This document shows, one piece after another, positions 36,263-45,406 of a stretch of 64,000 nt of DNA (its first letter is position 1; each line of letters begins with the position of its first letter). The notes below the pieces were generated by a model that was given only the letters and a program-made list of their open reading frames with translations, was not told the DNA's origin and did not search any database. Origin of the DNA: Microcella alkalica. Its GTDB lineage: Bacteria; Actinomycetota; Actinomycetes; Actinomycetales; Microbacteriaceae. The position numbers and the translations under genes were made by a program. The stretch is taken from contig NZ_JABUKC010000001.1 in the NCBI RefSeq assembly GCF_014595885.1, positions 558,001-622,000 of the forward strand, written 5' to 3'.

Positions 36263-37114
36263 ATGCCCGAGCCGCGGATCGACCTGCACAGCCACAGCAG
36301 CGTCTCCGACGGCACCGAGACGCCGACGCAGCTCGTGCGCGCGGCGCTCGCCGCCGGCCTCGACACGATCGCGATCACCGATCACGACTCGACCGCGGGC
36401 TGGGATGAGGCGGTCGCCGCCGCCGCGGGCACGGGCCTGCAGATCATCCGCGGCATGGAGCTGTCGACGCGGCACGAGTGGCGCAGCGTGCACGTGCTCG
36501 GCTACCTCTTCGACCCGAACGATGCCGACCTCGTCGCCGAGACGGGCCGCATCCGCGACGACCGGCTGACGCGCGCCGAGCGCATGGTCTCGCGCATCGC
36601 AGAGGACTACGACGTCACATGGGACGACGTGCTCGCCCAGTCGGGCGGCGTCTCGATCGGCCGGCCGCACATCGCCGACGCGCTCGTGGCGCGCGGCATC
36701 GTGCGCACGCGCAGCGAGGCCTTCGAGACGATCCTGCACTTCAGCGCCGGCTACTACCTGCCGCACGCGGCCCCGACGGTGCTCGACGGCGTGCGCATCA
36801 TCGCCGAGGCCGGGGGAGCGCCCGTCATCGCGCACCCGGCCACGCGCGGTCGCGAGGCCGTCATCGATGAGCGGATGCTCGCGCAGCTGGTCGACGCCGG
36901 TCTCGTCGGCCTCGAGGTCGACCACCGCGAGAACACCGCCGAGGGCCGCGAGACGCTGCACCGCTACGCGGCCCGCTTCGGGCTCGTCATGACCGGGTCG
37001 AGCGATTACCACGGCGACGGCAAGCCGAACCGGCTGGCCGAGCACACGACGAGCCCCGAGGCGCTCGAGGCGATCGTCGCGCGCACCCGCGGGGTCACAC
37101 CCGTGCGCTCCTGA
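36263..37114 (+). CDS. PHP-domain phosphoesterase
   Basis: 283 aa. DLHSHSSVSDG, AITDHDST, the RGMELST motif and GSSDYHGDGK supply the PHP metal ligands. Closest to the TrpH/YciV group that removes phosphate from 3',5'-nucleoside bisphosphates or 5' ends of oligoribonucleotides. ATG fixed by the TAGCAT box. Confidence 0.88.
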   Translation: MPEPRIDLHSHSSVSDGTETPTQLVRAALAAGLDTIAITDHDSTAGWDEAVAAAAGTGLQIIRGMELSTRHEWRSVHVLGYLFDPNDADLVAETGRIRDDRLTRAERMVSRIAEDYDVTWDDVLAQSGGVSIGRPHIADALVARGIVRTRSEAFETILHFSAGYYLPHAAPTVLDGVRIIAEAGGAPVIAHPATRGREAVIDERMLAQLVDAGLVGLEVDHRENTAEGRETLHRYAARFGLVMTGSSDYHGDGKPNRLAEHTTSPEALEAIVARTRGVTPVRS

Positions 37115-37149
37115 CGCGCGCCGCGCGCGCCCCGCGTAGCCTCGCTCGC

Positions 37150-37509
37150 ATGATCAGCGAGCTCGGACCCGACGAGGTGTTCGTCTTCGGCTCCAACGCC
37201 GACGGCTGGCACGCCGGCGGCGCCGCGCGCACCGCCCTCGAGCGCTTCGGGGCGGTGTGGGGCGAGGGGCACGGGCACCACGGCCGCTCGTACGCGATCG
37301 ACACGATGAGCGGGCTCGGGGTGCTCGCGGAGGAGATCGCCGCCTTCGTCGACTACGCCCGCGCCCACCCCGAGCTGCGCTTCCTGCTCACGCCCGTCGG
37401 CACGGGCATCGCCGGCTACGCGCCGGAGGAGGTGGCGCCGCTCTTCGTCGACGCGCCCGACAACGTGGTGCTGCCGCCCGAGTTCGTGGAGGCGCTCGCC
37501 GCCGAGTGA
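37150..37509 (+). CDS. Small FGSN-motif (phage-associated family) protein
   Basis: 119 aa. The start VFVFGSNADGWHAGGAAR, then ALERFGAVWGEG and HGRSYAIDT resemble a family seen in phages and bacteria with FVFGSN-x-xG-x-H-x-x-GAA, possibly a macrodomain-like nucleotide binder. ATG is 7 nt after TAGCCT (37137-37142). The last 94 bp overlap the MFS gene tail to tail. Function unknown. Confidence 0.7.
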   Translation: MISELGPDEVFVFGSNADGWHAGGAARTALERFGAVWGEGHGHHGRSYAIDTMSGLGVLAEEIAAFVDYARAHPELRFLLTPVGTGIAGYAPEEVAPLFVDAPDNVVLPPEFVEALAAE

Positions 37510-39146
37510 GCGCCGGCGGGGCGCTGCTCGCCTTCGTCGTGCCCGGCGTCGTGCTGCTCGGCGTCGCCCGTCGTCGCGTCCTCGGCCGTCGGCTCCTCGC
37601 TCGCCCCGTCGGCGCCCTCGGGCGCAGCGTGACCGCCGTGCGGCTGCGTCATGGGGGTGCGCCGCACGAGCAGCACGAGCGGGATGGTGATGAGCGAGAT
37701 GAGGGCGCCGACGATGAACGCGGCACGCACGCCCTCCGCCGTCACCGACTCGGTGGCGCCGCCGCCCGTGCCGGCGAAGGCCGCGGCGACCGAGATGAAC
37801 AGGGCGATGCCGGCGGCGCCGGCGACCTGCTGGATGGTGCCGACGATCGCGCTGCCGTACGAGTTGAGCTGCGGCGGCAGCGACGACATGCCGTTCGTGA
37901 TGAGCGGCGTGAACAGCAGCGCGAGGCCGAGGCTCGTGCCGAGGTTCGCGACCGAGACGAGCCACAGGGGCGTCGTGGCGGTGAACAGCGTCATGCCCCA
38001 CAGGGAGGCCGAGAGCAGGATGGCGCCCGGCACGATGAGCGGGCGCGGCCCGACGGCGTCGAAGCGGCGACCGATGACCGGCGCCGCGAAGGCCATGAGC
38101 AGCCCGCCCGGGAGGATGAGCAGACCCGAGACGACCGCTTCGGCGCCGAGCACGTCCTGCACGTAGAGCGGGATGAGGATGATCGCGCCGAAGAGCGCCA
38201 TCGAGGCGATCGTGACGGTGCCGATGGCGAGCGCGAACTCGCGCGAGGCGAAGGTCCGCAGGTCGAGCAGCGCGCCGTCGGTGCGCTGCAGCACGATCTG
38301 GCGCCAGGCGAAGAGCGCGAGCACGACGACGCCGATGCCGAGCGACACGAGGCCCGGCACGAGCTCGCCGCCGCCCTCGCCGAGCAGGCTGAGGCCGTAG
38401 ACGAGCCCGCCGAAGCCGGGCACGGACAACGCGACGGAGAGCAGGTCGAGGCGCACCGGTCGCTGCTCGCCCACGTTGACGATGCGCGCGGCGCCGAGCG
38501 CGAGGCCCGCGACCGCGAACGGCAGCATCGTGATGAACAGCCAGCGCCAGTCGGCGATCGAGAGGATGAGCCCCGAGACGGTCGGCCCGAGCGCGGGGGC
38601 GACCGAGATCACGATCGAGATGTTGCCGACCACCCGGCCGCGCAGGTGCGGCGGCACGAGCGCGAAGACCGTCGTGAACAGCAGCGGCATCATGATCGCC
38701 GTGCCGCTGGCCTGCACGACGCGCGCGATGAGCAGCACCGTGAAACCCGGCGCGATCGTCGCGATCGCCGTGCCGAGCGTGAAGAGCGACATCGCCGCGA
38801 GGAACATCGTGCGCGTCGAGAAGCGCAGCATGAGGAAGCCCGTGATCGGGATGACGACCGCGAGCGTGAGCATGAAGGCGGTCGTGAGCCACTGCGCCGC
38901 CGACGCCGAGATGTTGAGGTCGGCCATGAGCTCGGGAATCGCGACGCCCATGAGCGTCTCGTTGAGAATCACGACGAAGGCGGAGACGATGAGCAAGCGG
39001 ATCACGCCCATGGTGCGCTTGAGGTCGTCGGCGTCGGTCAGGGTCTGATCGGTGGTGGGAACGGGGAAGCGGGCACGAGACTCCTCGTGGTGTTCGGTGG
39101 TGGCGGGGGCGCGGCGAGGATCGCTCGCCCGCGAGTGCGGGGGCAC
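37416..39146 (-). CDS. DHA2-family MFS efflux transporter
   Basis: 576 aa with about 14 hydrophobic segments. NETLMGVAIPELMADL and the Arg-containing motif C region (VISVAPALGPTVSGLIL) place it with EmrB/QacA drug:H+ antiporters. A ~85-residue polar tail (Glu/Gly/Ser/Thr) follows the last helix, and its final 30 codons lie antisense to the FGSN gene. The GTG start at 39146 is uncertain: no good ribosome site is seen; TACGTT (complement of about 39172-39177) may be the -10. Confidence 0.85.
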   Translation of the reverse strand: MPPHSRASDPRRAPATTEHHEESRARFPVPTTDQTLTDADDLKRTMGVIRLLIVSAFVVILNETLMGVAIPELMADLNISASAAQWLTTAFMLTLAVVIPITGFLMLRFSTRTMFLAAMSLFTLGTAIATIAPGFTVLLIARVVQASGTAIMMPLLFTTVFALVPPHLRGRVVGNISIVISVAPALGPTVSGLILSIADWRWLFITMLPFAVAGLALGAARIVNVGEQRPVRLDLLSVALSVPGFGGLVYGLSLLGEGGGELVPGLVSLGIGVVVLALFAWRQIVLQRTDGALLDLRTFASREFALAIGTVTIASMALFGAIILIPLYVQDVLGAEAVVSGLLILPGGLLMAFAAPVIGRRFDAVGPRPLIVPGAILLSASLWGMTLFTATTPLWLVSVANLGTSLGLALLFTPLITNGMSSLPPQLNSYGSAIVGTIQQVAGAAGIALFISVAAAFAGTGGGATESVTAEGVRAAFIVGALISLITIPLVLLVRRTPMTQPHGGHAAPEGADGASEEPTAEDATTGDAEQHDAGHDEGEQRPAGAHSAASASTNSGGSTTLSGASTKSGATSSGA

Positions 39147-39253
39147 GTGCGAGAACGCCAGGAACGCTCAACGTACGGTACTCCTCCGACATTCCCGACG
39201 GCAGGGGCGGGATGCGGAGCGCGGTGGTGCGCAGCGGCCGGAGGGGCCGCCGA

Positions 39254-40690
39254 TCAGGCCTGCGCGGCCGAGCTGCCCTCGGCGGCGGCGCCGCCCGAGC
39301 CGCCCGAGCGACGACGGCGGCGACGGCGCTTGGCCGAGGCCGACGTGCCCTCGCCCGCGGGCGACGCGGGAGGGGCATCCGCGGCCTTCTCGCCGCCCTC
39401 GCCGCTGCGACGCCGCTCGCGCGGCGGACGCGAGCCGTCGCCGGAGCCCGACCGGGAGCGCGAGCGCGGCGGGTGCGAGGCGTCCTTCTCAGCCTTCGGA
39501 ATGGGCGTCGCCTTGAGGCGGCCCTTCGAGCCTTCGGGGATGTTGAGGTCGGTGAACAGGTGCGGCGACGAGGAGTACGTCTCGACCGGCTCGGGGATGC
39601 CCATCTCGAGCGCGCGGTCGATGAGCGCCCACTTGTGCATGTCGGCCCAGTCGACGAACGTCACCGCGATGCCCGTCTTGCCGGCACGACCGGTGCGGCC
39701 GGCGCGGTGCAGGTAGGTGTCGTGGTCGTCGGGCACGGTGTGGTTGATCACGTGCGTGACGTCGTTGACATCGATGCCGCGCGCCGCGACATCGGTCGCG
39801 ATGAGGATGTCTTTCTTGCCGGCCTTGAACGCGGCCATCGAGCGCTCGCGCGCCTCCTGGCTCATGTCGCCGTGCACCGCGCCGGCGTTGAAGCCGCGGT
39901 CGGTGAGCTCTTCGACGAGCTTCGCTGCAGCGCGCTTCGTGCGCGTGAAGATGACGGTCTTGCCGCGGCCCTCGGCCTGCAGGATGCGGCCGATCACCTC
40001 GTCCTTGTCGAGCGCGTGCGCGCGGTAGACGATGTGCTCGATGTTGGCCTGCGTGAGGCCCTCGTCGGGGTCGGTCGCGCGGATGTGGATCGGTCGGGTC
40101 ATGAACCGACGCGCGAGCGCGACGATCGGGCCGGGCATGGTCGCCGAGAACAGCATCGTGTGCCGCGTCGGCTTGGTCTGCGCGAAGAGCTTCTCGATGT
40201 CGGCGAGGAAGCCGAGGTCGAGCATCTTGTCGGCCTCGTCGAGAACCATGACCTCGACGTTCGCGAGGCTCAGCAGGCGCTGGCTCGCGAGGTCGAGCAG
40301 GCGGCCTGGGGTGCCGACGACGATCTGCGCGCCGGCCTTGAGCTGCTCGATCTGCCCCTCGTAGGCCTTGCCGCCGTAGATGGAGACGATCTTGACGTCG
40401 CGGTTCTTCGCCGCGAGCTCGAGGTCTTCGGTCACCTGCACGCACAGCTCGCGCGTGGGCACGACGACGAGCGCCTTGACGCCCGGCTCGGGGTGGAGGC
40501 CGAGGCGCTGGATGAGCGGGAGGCCGAAGCCGAAGGTCTTGCCGGTGCCGGTCTTGGCCTGACCGATGATGTCCTGCCCGGTGAGGGCCAGCGGGATGGT
40601 CTGCTGCTGGATGGGGAAGGGCTCGATGATGCCCTTGCTTGCGAGGGCATCGACCAGATCGGTCTCGATGCCCAGTTCGGTGAAAGTCAC
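39254..40690 (-). CDS. rhlE: DEAD-box RNA helicase
   Basis: 478 aa. Q motif FPIQQQTIPLAL, motif I AKTGTGKT, Ia PTRELCVQ, II VLDEADKM, III FSATMPG, V ATDVAARGID and VI HRAGRTGRAG are all present. A basic Arg/Ser/Gly tail of ~75 residues with (R)8 probably binds RNA. The GTG start at VTFTELGI removes an upstream Pro-rich extension; TAAACT (complement of 40725-40730) is a likely -10. It opens the conserved block that continues with the ferritin-like, DUF3107 and adnAB genes. Confidence 0.92.
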   Translation of the reverse strand: MTFTELGIETDLVDALASKGIIEPFPIQQQTIPLALTGQDIIGQAKTGTGKTFGFGLPLIQRLGLHPEPGVKALVVVPTRELCVQVTEDLELAAKNRDVKIVSIYGGKAYEGQIEQLKAGAQIVVGTPGRLLDLASQRLLSLANVEVMVLDEADKMLDLGFLADIEKLFAQTKPTRHTMLFSATMPGPIVALARRFMTRPIHIRATDPDEGLTQANIEHIVYRAHALDKDEVIGRILQAEGRGKTVIFTRTKRAAAKLVEELTDRGFNAGAVHGDMSQEARERSMAAFKAGKKDILIATDVAARGIDVNDVTHVINHTVPDDHDTYLHRAGRTGRAGKTGIAVTFVDWADMHKWALIDRALEMGIPEPVETYSSSPHLFTDLNIPEGSKGRLKATPIPKAEKDASHPPRSRSRSGSGDGSRPPRERRRSGEGGEKAADAPPASPAGEGTSASAKRRRRRRRSGGSGGAAAEGSSAAQA

Positions 40691-40784
40691 GTGGAGGTTC
40701 GCCCTGTCTTGTCTTGGTGCAGCCAGTTTAGCCGCCGGGGGAGCCCGCGGCGGGTGCGGTCGGCGCATCGCCTAGGCTGTCGGC

Positions 40785-41501
40785 GTGGCCTCGTGGTTCC
40801 GTCGCTCCCGCCCGCGCACGCCCGCGCCCACCCTCACCTCGCGCGACACCGCGACCGCGGCGACGCGCGTCGACCTGCACGAGCTCACTCCGGCGACCGA
40901 CGTGTTCCTCGGCCACTGCGCCGCGCTGCACCTGACGTTCTTCGAGCAGCTGAGCCACGCGGTCGCGAACGCTCCGCGCGTCGCCGAGAAGGATGCCCTG
41001 GCTCGCGCCGCGGCGACGACCCTCGCGCGCTACGAAGCCCTCGTGGCCGAGATCGGCCGCCAGCGCCTCGACGCCACCGCGGTCATGGAGCCGCACCTGC
41101 GCGGCGTGCAGGAGTTCGAGCGCCGCACGATGGGCGCCGACTGGCACGAGCAGGTGGCGAGCGCCCACGTGACCATCGGGTTCCTCACCGACTTCTGGGT
41201 GCGCCTGGCCGCGGGCCTGCCGCGCGACGCTCGTGAGGGCGTCGAGGAGGCCCTCCGCCGCGGCGAGCTCGAGCAGCCGCTGCACGCCATCATCGAGCAG
41301 GCGATCGCCGCCAACCCGCGGCTGTCGTCGCGCCTCGCGCTCTGGTGCCGCCGCCTCGTCGGCGACACGATGCTGCAGGCCCGCTCGGCGCTCGCGCTGC
41401 ACGCCGACCGCGTACGCGACGAGGAGCAGATCGAGCCGGTGTTCACCGAGCTCATCGCCGAGCACACGCGGCGACTCGACCGCCTCGGGCTCACCGCCTG
41501 A
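40785..41501 (+). CDS. Ferritin-like-fold protein (MiaE-related)
   Basis: 238 aa, helical, GTG start 6 nt after TAGGCT (40773-40778). HLTFFEQLSH, ARYEALVAEI, HLRGVQEFERRT and the last helices give the four-helix layout of actinobacterial ferritin-like proteins related to tRNA hydroxylase MiaE. The diiron ligands are not all obvious, so catalytic activity is uncertain. Its place between rhlE and DUF3107 is conserved in actinobacteria, from memory. Confidence 0.72.
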   Translation: MASWFRRSRPRTPAPTLTSRDTATAATRVDLHELTPATDVFLGHCAALHLTFFEQLSHAVANAPRVAEKDALARAAATTLARYEALVAEIGRQRLDATAVMEPHLRGVQEFERRTMGADWHEQVASAHVTIGFLTDFWVRLAAGLPRDAREGVEEALRRGELEQPLHAIIEQAIAANPRLSSRLALWCRRLVGDTMLQARSALALHADRVRDEEQIEPVFTELIAEHTRRLDRLGLTA

Positions 41502-41525
41502 TCGACGCCGCCTGGCGGGCTCGGC

Positions 41526-41843
41526 TCAGGCCGTGCGGGCCGCGACCGGCTGCCCCGGCCGCATGAGGCTCGCGAGCAGGGCCTCGTCGGCGGCGCGCCG
41601 GCGCGGGGGCAGCAGCAGCGCGAAGGCGAGCGCGACGGCCGGGCCGATCACGAGGCTGAACACCCAGATCCAGCCGCCGTCGAACGTGAACCCCAGCCAG
41701 ACCAGCAGCACCCACGTCGCGGCGGTCGCGGCGGCACCGATCGCCGGCACGAGCAGCAGACCGTGCGTCTCGCGACCCGGCACGGCGTAGCGCACGCCGA
41801 GTGCGAGCGCGGCGCCGATGACCGTGACGAACAGCAGCTCCAC
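41526..41843 (-). CDS. Small membrane protein
   Basis: 105 aa, GTG start 2 bp after the DUF3107 stop. Three hydrophobic helices (residues ~3-18, ~28-52, ~58-78), then a polar end PPRRRAADEALLASLM. Probably co-transcribed with DUF3107. No family recognised. Confidence 0.7.
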   Translation of the reverse strand: MELLFVTVIGAALALGVRYAVPGRETHGLLLVPAIGAAATAATWVLLVWLGFTFDGGWIWVFSLVIGPAVALAFALLLPPRRRAADEALLASLMRPGQPVAARTA

Positions 41844-41845
41844 GG

Positions 41846-42067
41846 CTAGCCGACGAATCCGATGCGGCGGGTCGACTCCGACCCGATCTCGACGTAGCCA
41901 ATGGAGGCGGCGGGCACGACGTACTGCTTGCCCTTGTCGTCGGCGATCGACAGCACGGTGCCGGAGGCGAGCGCCTCGGTCACGGCCTGCTCGATCTCGG
42001 CGGCGGTCTTCGAGCTCTCGAACGAGAGCTCACGGGGGCTGTTGAGGATGCCGATGCGAATGTCCAC
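41846..42067 (-). CDS. DUF3107 protein
   Basis: 73 aa. VDIRIGILNSPRELSFES at the start and YVVPAASIGYVEIGSESTRRIGF at the end match the actinobacterial DUF3107 family (TB9.4 of M. tuberculosis). GTG start 7 nt after TACAGT (complement of 42075-42080), so leaderless; the longer frame from 42100 is rejected. Function unknown. Confidence 0.9.
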   Translation of the reverse strand: MDIRIGILNSPRELSFESSKTAAEIEQAVTEALASGTVLSIADDKGKQYVVPAASIGYVEIGSESTRRIGFVG

Positions 42068-42181
42068 GAGCGTCACTGTACCCCGGCGCCCGAGTCGCAT
42101 CGGGCGCGTTCACCGAGAGCGGAGCGCCGGGCATCCGCTGCGCCGCGCCGCGGTGTCGGAGGGCGCCGCTACCGTGATCGC
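42068..42181. promoter_or_regulatory. Divergent DUF3107/adnA leaderless promoters
   Basis: TACAGT on the minus strand (complement of 42075-42080, 7 nt from GTG) and TACCGT on the plus strand (42170-42175, 6 nt from ATG). Confidence 0.55.
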
Positions 42182-45100
42182 ATGCCCTCCCTCGACACCG
42201 CTCAGCGCGCGGTGCTCGAGGCGCGCCGGGGCCGCGGCGCGGTCGTGCTGGGGGCTCCGGGCACCGGCAAGACCACGGCCGCGATCGAGCTCGTGGCGGC
42301 GGCGATCCTCGACGACGGCCTCGCCCCGGCCGACGTGCTCGTGCTCACGCCCTCGCGCCGCACGGCGACCGCCCTGCGCGATCGACTCGCCCTGCGCCTG
42401 GCCGAGCTCGATGAGGCGCAGGCTCCCGTGCTGCCTGGCCCGCTCGCGCGCTCGATCGCCTCGTACGCCCATGCGATCGTCACGGCGGATGCCCGGCTGA
42501 GCGGTGCCGCCGACCCGAGGCTGCTCTCCGGCGCCGATCAGGATGCCGACCTCGCCGAGCTGCTGCTCGGCCACGAGCTCGACGGCCGGGGGCCCGTCTG
42601 GCCGGAGCACCTCGGGCCAGAGGTGCGTTCGCTCGCGGCGTTCCGCACCGAGCTGCGCGATCTCGTCTCTCGGCTGTCGGAGCACGACTGGTCGAGCGAT
42701 GACCTGCGTGCTGCCGCCGCGCGGCGCTCGCGCCCCGAGTGGGCGGCCGTCGCCGAACTCGTCGACGAGTACCGGCTCGTGCTCGGCGGTGCTCGCGCCG
42801 ATCAGGTCGACCCTGCCGAGCTCGTGCGCGCCGCCGTCGGCCTCGTGCGCGACCCGCATCCGGCGGCGCCGCCCGTGCCGCGCCTGGTCGTGCTCGACGA
42901 TGCGCACGACGCGACCCCGAGCGGCTTCGACCTGCTCGCCGCGCTCGCCGCCCGCGGGGCCGCGGTCGTCGTGCTCGGCGACCCGGACGTCGCCACGAAC
43001 ACGTTTCGCGGGGCGGAGCCCGAGGCGGTCGCGCGCTTCGCGGCCCTCGTCGAGGGGGCGAGCCTGCCGACGATCGTGCTGGGCACGGCGCATCGGCACG
43101 GGCCGGGCATCCGCTCGCTCGTCGCCGCTCTCGCAGCTCGCATCGGCACGGCGGCGGCCGGCCCGCAACGCCGGGCCGTGCCCGGCCGCGACGCCGACGC
43201 GGAGGCGGTCGGAGAGCGCCCGGCGCTCGCGCCGCCGCTGCTCGCCCTCACCGCCGCGAGCGGCGCGCGCGAGCGGGCGCTCGTCGCCGACCTGCTGCGC
43301 GAGCGGCACGTGCTCGACGCCGTGCCGTGGTCGCGCATGGCCGTCGTCGTGCGCAGCGGCGCCCAGGTGCCGCTCGTCGCGCGAGCGCTCACCGCCGCGG
43401 AGGTGCCGGTGCGCACGACCGCGGCCGGTCGACCGCTGCGCGAGCACCCGGCGGCGCGCGCGCTCATCCGGTTCGTCGACATCGGCGTGGGGCGCAGCGC
43501 GCTCGACGCCGCGGCCGCCACCGAGCTGCTGCTCGGTCCGCTCGGCGGGCTCGACCGCATCGGGCTGCGCCGGCTGCGGCGGGCCCTGCGCGCGGAGGAG
43601 CTCGCGGGCGAGGGCGATCGCCCGGCCGACGCGCTGCTGGTCGAGGCGCTGCAGGCGCCCGACCGGCTCGAGACGATCGACCATCGCGTCGCCCGCCGTG
43701 CTGCGCGGGTGGCGCGCACGCTCGCCGGCATCCGCGCTCGCCACGAGGCGGGCGCCACCGTCGACGAGCTGCTCTGGCGGGCCTGGAGCGACGCGCGCGT
43801 CACCGACGACTGGGCGGCGCGCTCGGCCGCGGGTGGCCCCGCGGCGGCCGAAGCCGACCGCGCGCTCGACGCCGTCGTGTCGGTCTTCACCGCGGCGACC
43901 ACGATCGTCGACACGGTGCCCGAGGCGACCGTCGAGACCTTCCTCGCGCGCGTGCTCGACAGCGACGTCGCCGACGACCTGCTCGCCCCCGTGCGCGTCG
44001 CCGAGTCGGTGCTCGTGACGACCCCGGCCTCGGCGACCGGCCTCGAAGTCGACGTCGTCGTCGTCGCGGGGCTGACGGAGGGCGTCTGGCCGAACCTGCG
44101 CATCCGCGGCTCGCTGCTGCACGCCCCCGCCGTGAGCCGCCTGGCCCGCGGCCTGCCCGTCGACGACCTCGACGAGCGTCGCCTCGTGCTCGACGACGAG
44201 CTGCGCATGGCCGTGCTCGCGTTCTCCCGCGCCCGGCAGCAGCTCGTCGTGACGGCGACCTCCGGCGACGACGAGCAGCCGAGCGCGCTGTGGCAGCTCG
44301 TCGCCGACGCGGCCGAGCAGCTCGCCCTCGCCGCGGATGCTGATGCCGACGCTGCTGTCGCCCCCGGCGCCGCCGCTGACGCACGGGGTGGTGGCCCCGG
44401 CCGCGCGGCCGTCGCCGCGATCGCGCGCCGCGGCAGACCGCGGTCGCTGCGGCGTCTCGTCGGGCACCTGCGGCGCATCCTCACCGAGCCCTCGACGGGC
44501 GAGACCGCGCGCGCCGAGGCCGCCATCGCGCTGCGCCGGCTCGCCGAGGCGGGCGTCGCCGGCGCCGACCCGGCGGAGTGGTGGGGGCTGCTCGAGCCGT
44601 CGACCACCGAGCCGCTCTTCGCCGACGCCGAGCACGTCGCCCTCTCGCCGTCGAAGCTCGAGGCGATCGAGGCGAGCCCGCTCGACTGGTTCCTCGACCG
44701 GGTCGCCCCCGAGGAATCGAGCCCGGCGATGGGCATCGGCACGATCGTGCACGGCGCGATGGAGACCGCGACCGACCCGAGCGTCGACGCCGTGTGGGCC
44801 GCGATCGAGGCGCGCTGGGGCGAGCTCGTGTTCGAGTCGCCGTGGCTCGCCGAGCAGCAGCGACGACTCGCCCGCCGCTACGCCCAGGGCGTCGCCGCCT
44901 ACCTGCAGGATGCCGCCGCGGCCGGGCGCGCGCTCGTCGCCGCCGAGCGCGGGTTCTCGGTCGACGTCGGTCGCGCGCGCCTGCGCGGCACCGTCGACCG
45001 CATCGAGCGCGACGCCGACGGCTCCGTGCGCATCATCGACCTCAAGACGGGCCGACCTCTCACCGACCAGCGGAAGGTCGCCGAGCACGCCCAGCTCGGC

Positions 45101-45406
45101 GCCTACCAGCTCGCCTACGCCGACGGCGCCTTCGACGAGGCGCTCGACGCTCTCGGCCCCCACCACGCGGAGGGCGCGCGGCTGCTCTACGTGCGCGAGG
45201 GGGTGAGCGGCAAGCCCTATCGCGAGGCGACGCAGCCGGTGCTGGACGAGGCCGCGCTCGAGGCGTTCCGCGAGCGGCTGCGCCAGGCGGTCTCGGCGAT
45301 CGCCGTCGCCGAGCTCACGGGCGTGCGCGCTGCCGGCCGGTACGACCTCGGCGCGCGCCGCCACCGCATCCACCGCGTGCCGCCCGTGACGGGAGACGAC
45401 GCATGA
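42182..45406 (+). CDS. adnA: AdnA-like helicase-nuclease subunit
   Basis: 1074 aa. N-terminal SF1 motor with Walker A GAPGTGKTT (residues 24-32) but a non-canonical motif II, VVLDDAHD (~238-245), instead of DEYQ. The C-terminal RecB-like nuclease has GTVDRIE, VRIIDLKTGRP (~947-957) and QLGAYQLAY. Architecture, size and coupling to the next gene match mycobacterial AdnA of the AdnAB end-resecting complex, which replaces RecBCD in double-strand break repair. ATG is 6 nt after TACCGT; the stop overlaps adnB as ATGA. Confidence 0.85.
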   Translation: MPSLDTAQRAVLEARRGRGAVVLGAPGTGKTTAAIELVAAAILDDGLAPADVLVLTPSRRTATALRDRLALRLAELDEAQAPVLPGPLARSIASYAHAIVTADARLSGAADPRLLSGADQDADLAELLLGHELDGRGPVWPEHLGPEVRSLAAFRTELRDLVSRLSEHDWSSDDLRAAAARRSRPEWAAVAELVDEYRLVLGGARADQVDPAELVRAAVGLVRDPHPAAPPVPRLVVLDDAHDATPSGFDLLAALAARGAAVVVLGDPDVATNTFRGAEPEAVARFAALVEGASLPTIVLGTAHRHGPGIRSLVAALAARIGTAAAGPQRRAVPGRDADAEAVGERPALAPPLLALTAASGARERALVADLLRERHVLDAVPWSRMAVVVRSGAQVPLVARALTAAEVPVRTTAAGRPLREHPAARALIRFVDIGVGRSALDAAAATELLLGPLGGLDRIGLRRLRRALRAEELAGEGDRPADALLVEALQAPDRLETIDHRVARRAARVARTLAGIRARHEAGATVDELLWRAWSDARVTDDWAARSAAGGPAAAEADRALDAVVSVFTAATTIVDTVPEATVETFLARVLDSDVADDLLAPVRVAESVLVTTPASATGLEVDVVVVAGLTEGVWPNLRIRGSLLHAPAVSRLARGLPVDDLDERRLVLDDELRMAVLAFSRARQQLVVTATSGDDEQPSALWQLVADAAEQLALAADADADAAVAPGAAADARGGGPGRAAVAAIARRGRPRSLRRLVGHLRRILTEPSTGETARAEAAIALRRLAEAGVAGADPAEWWGLLEPSTTEPLFADAEHVALSPSKLEAIEASPLDWFLDRVAPEESSPAMGIGTIVHGAMETATDPSVDAVWAAIEARWGELVFESPWLAEQQRRLARRYAQGVAAYLQDAAAAGRALVAAERGFSVDVGRARLRGTVDRIERDADGSVRIIDLKTGRPLTDQRKVAEHAQLGAYQLAYADGAFDEALDALGPHHAEGARLLYVREGVSGKPYREATQPVLDEAALEAFRERLRQAVSAIAVAELTGVRAAGRYDLGARRHRIHRVPPVTGDDA

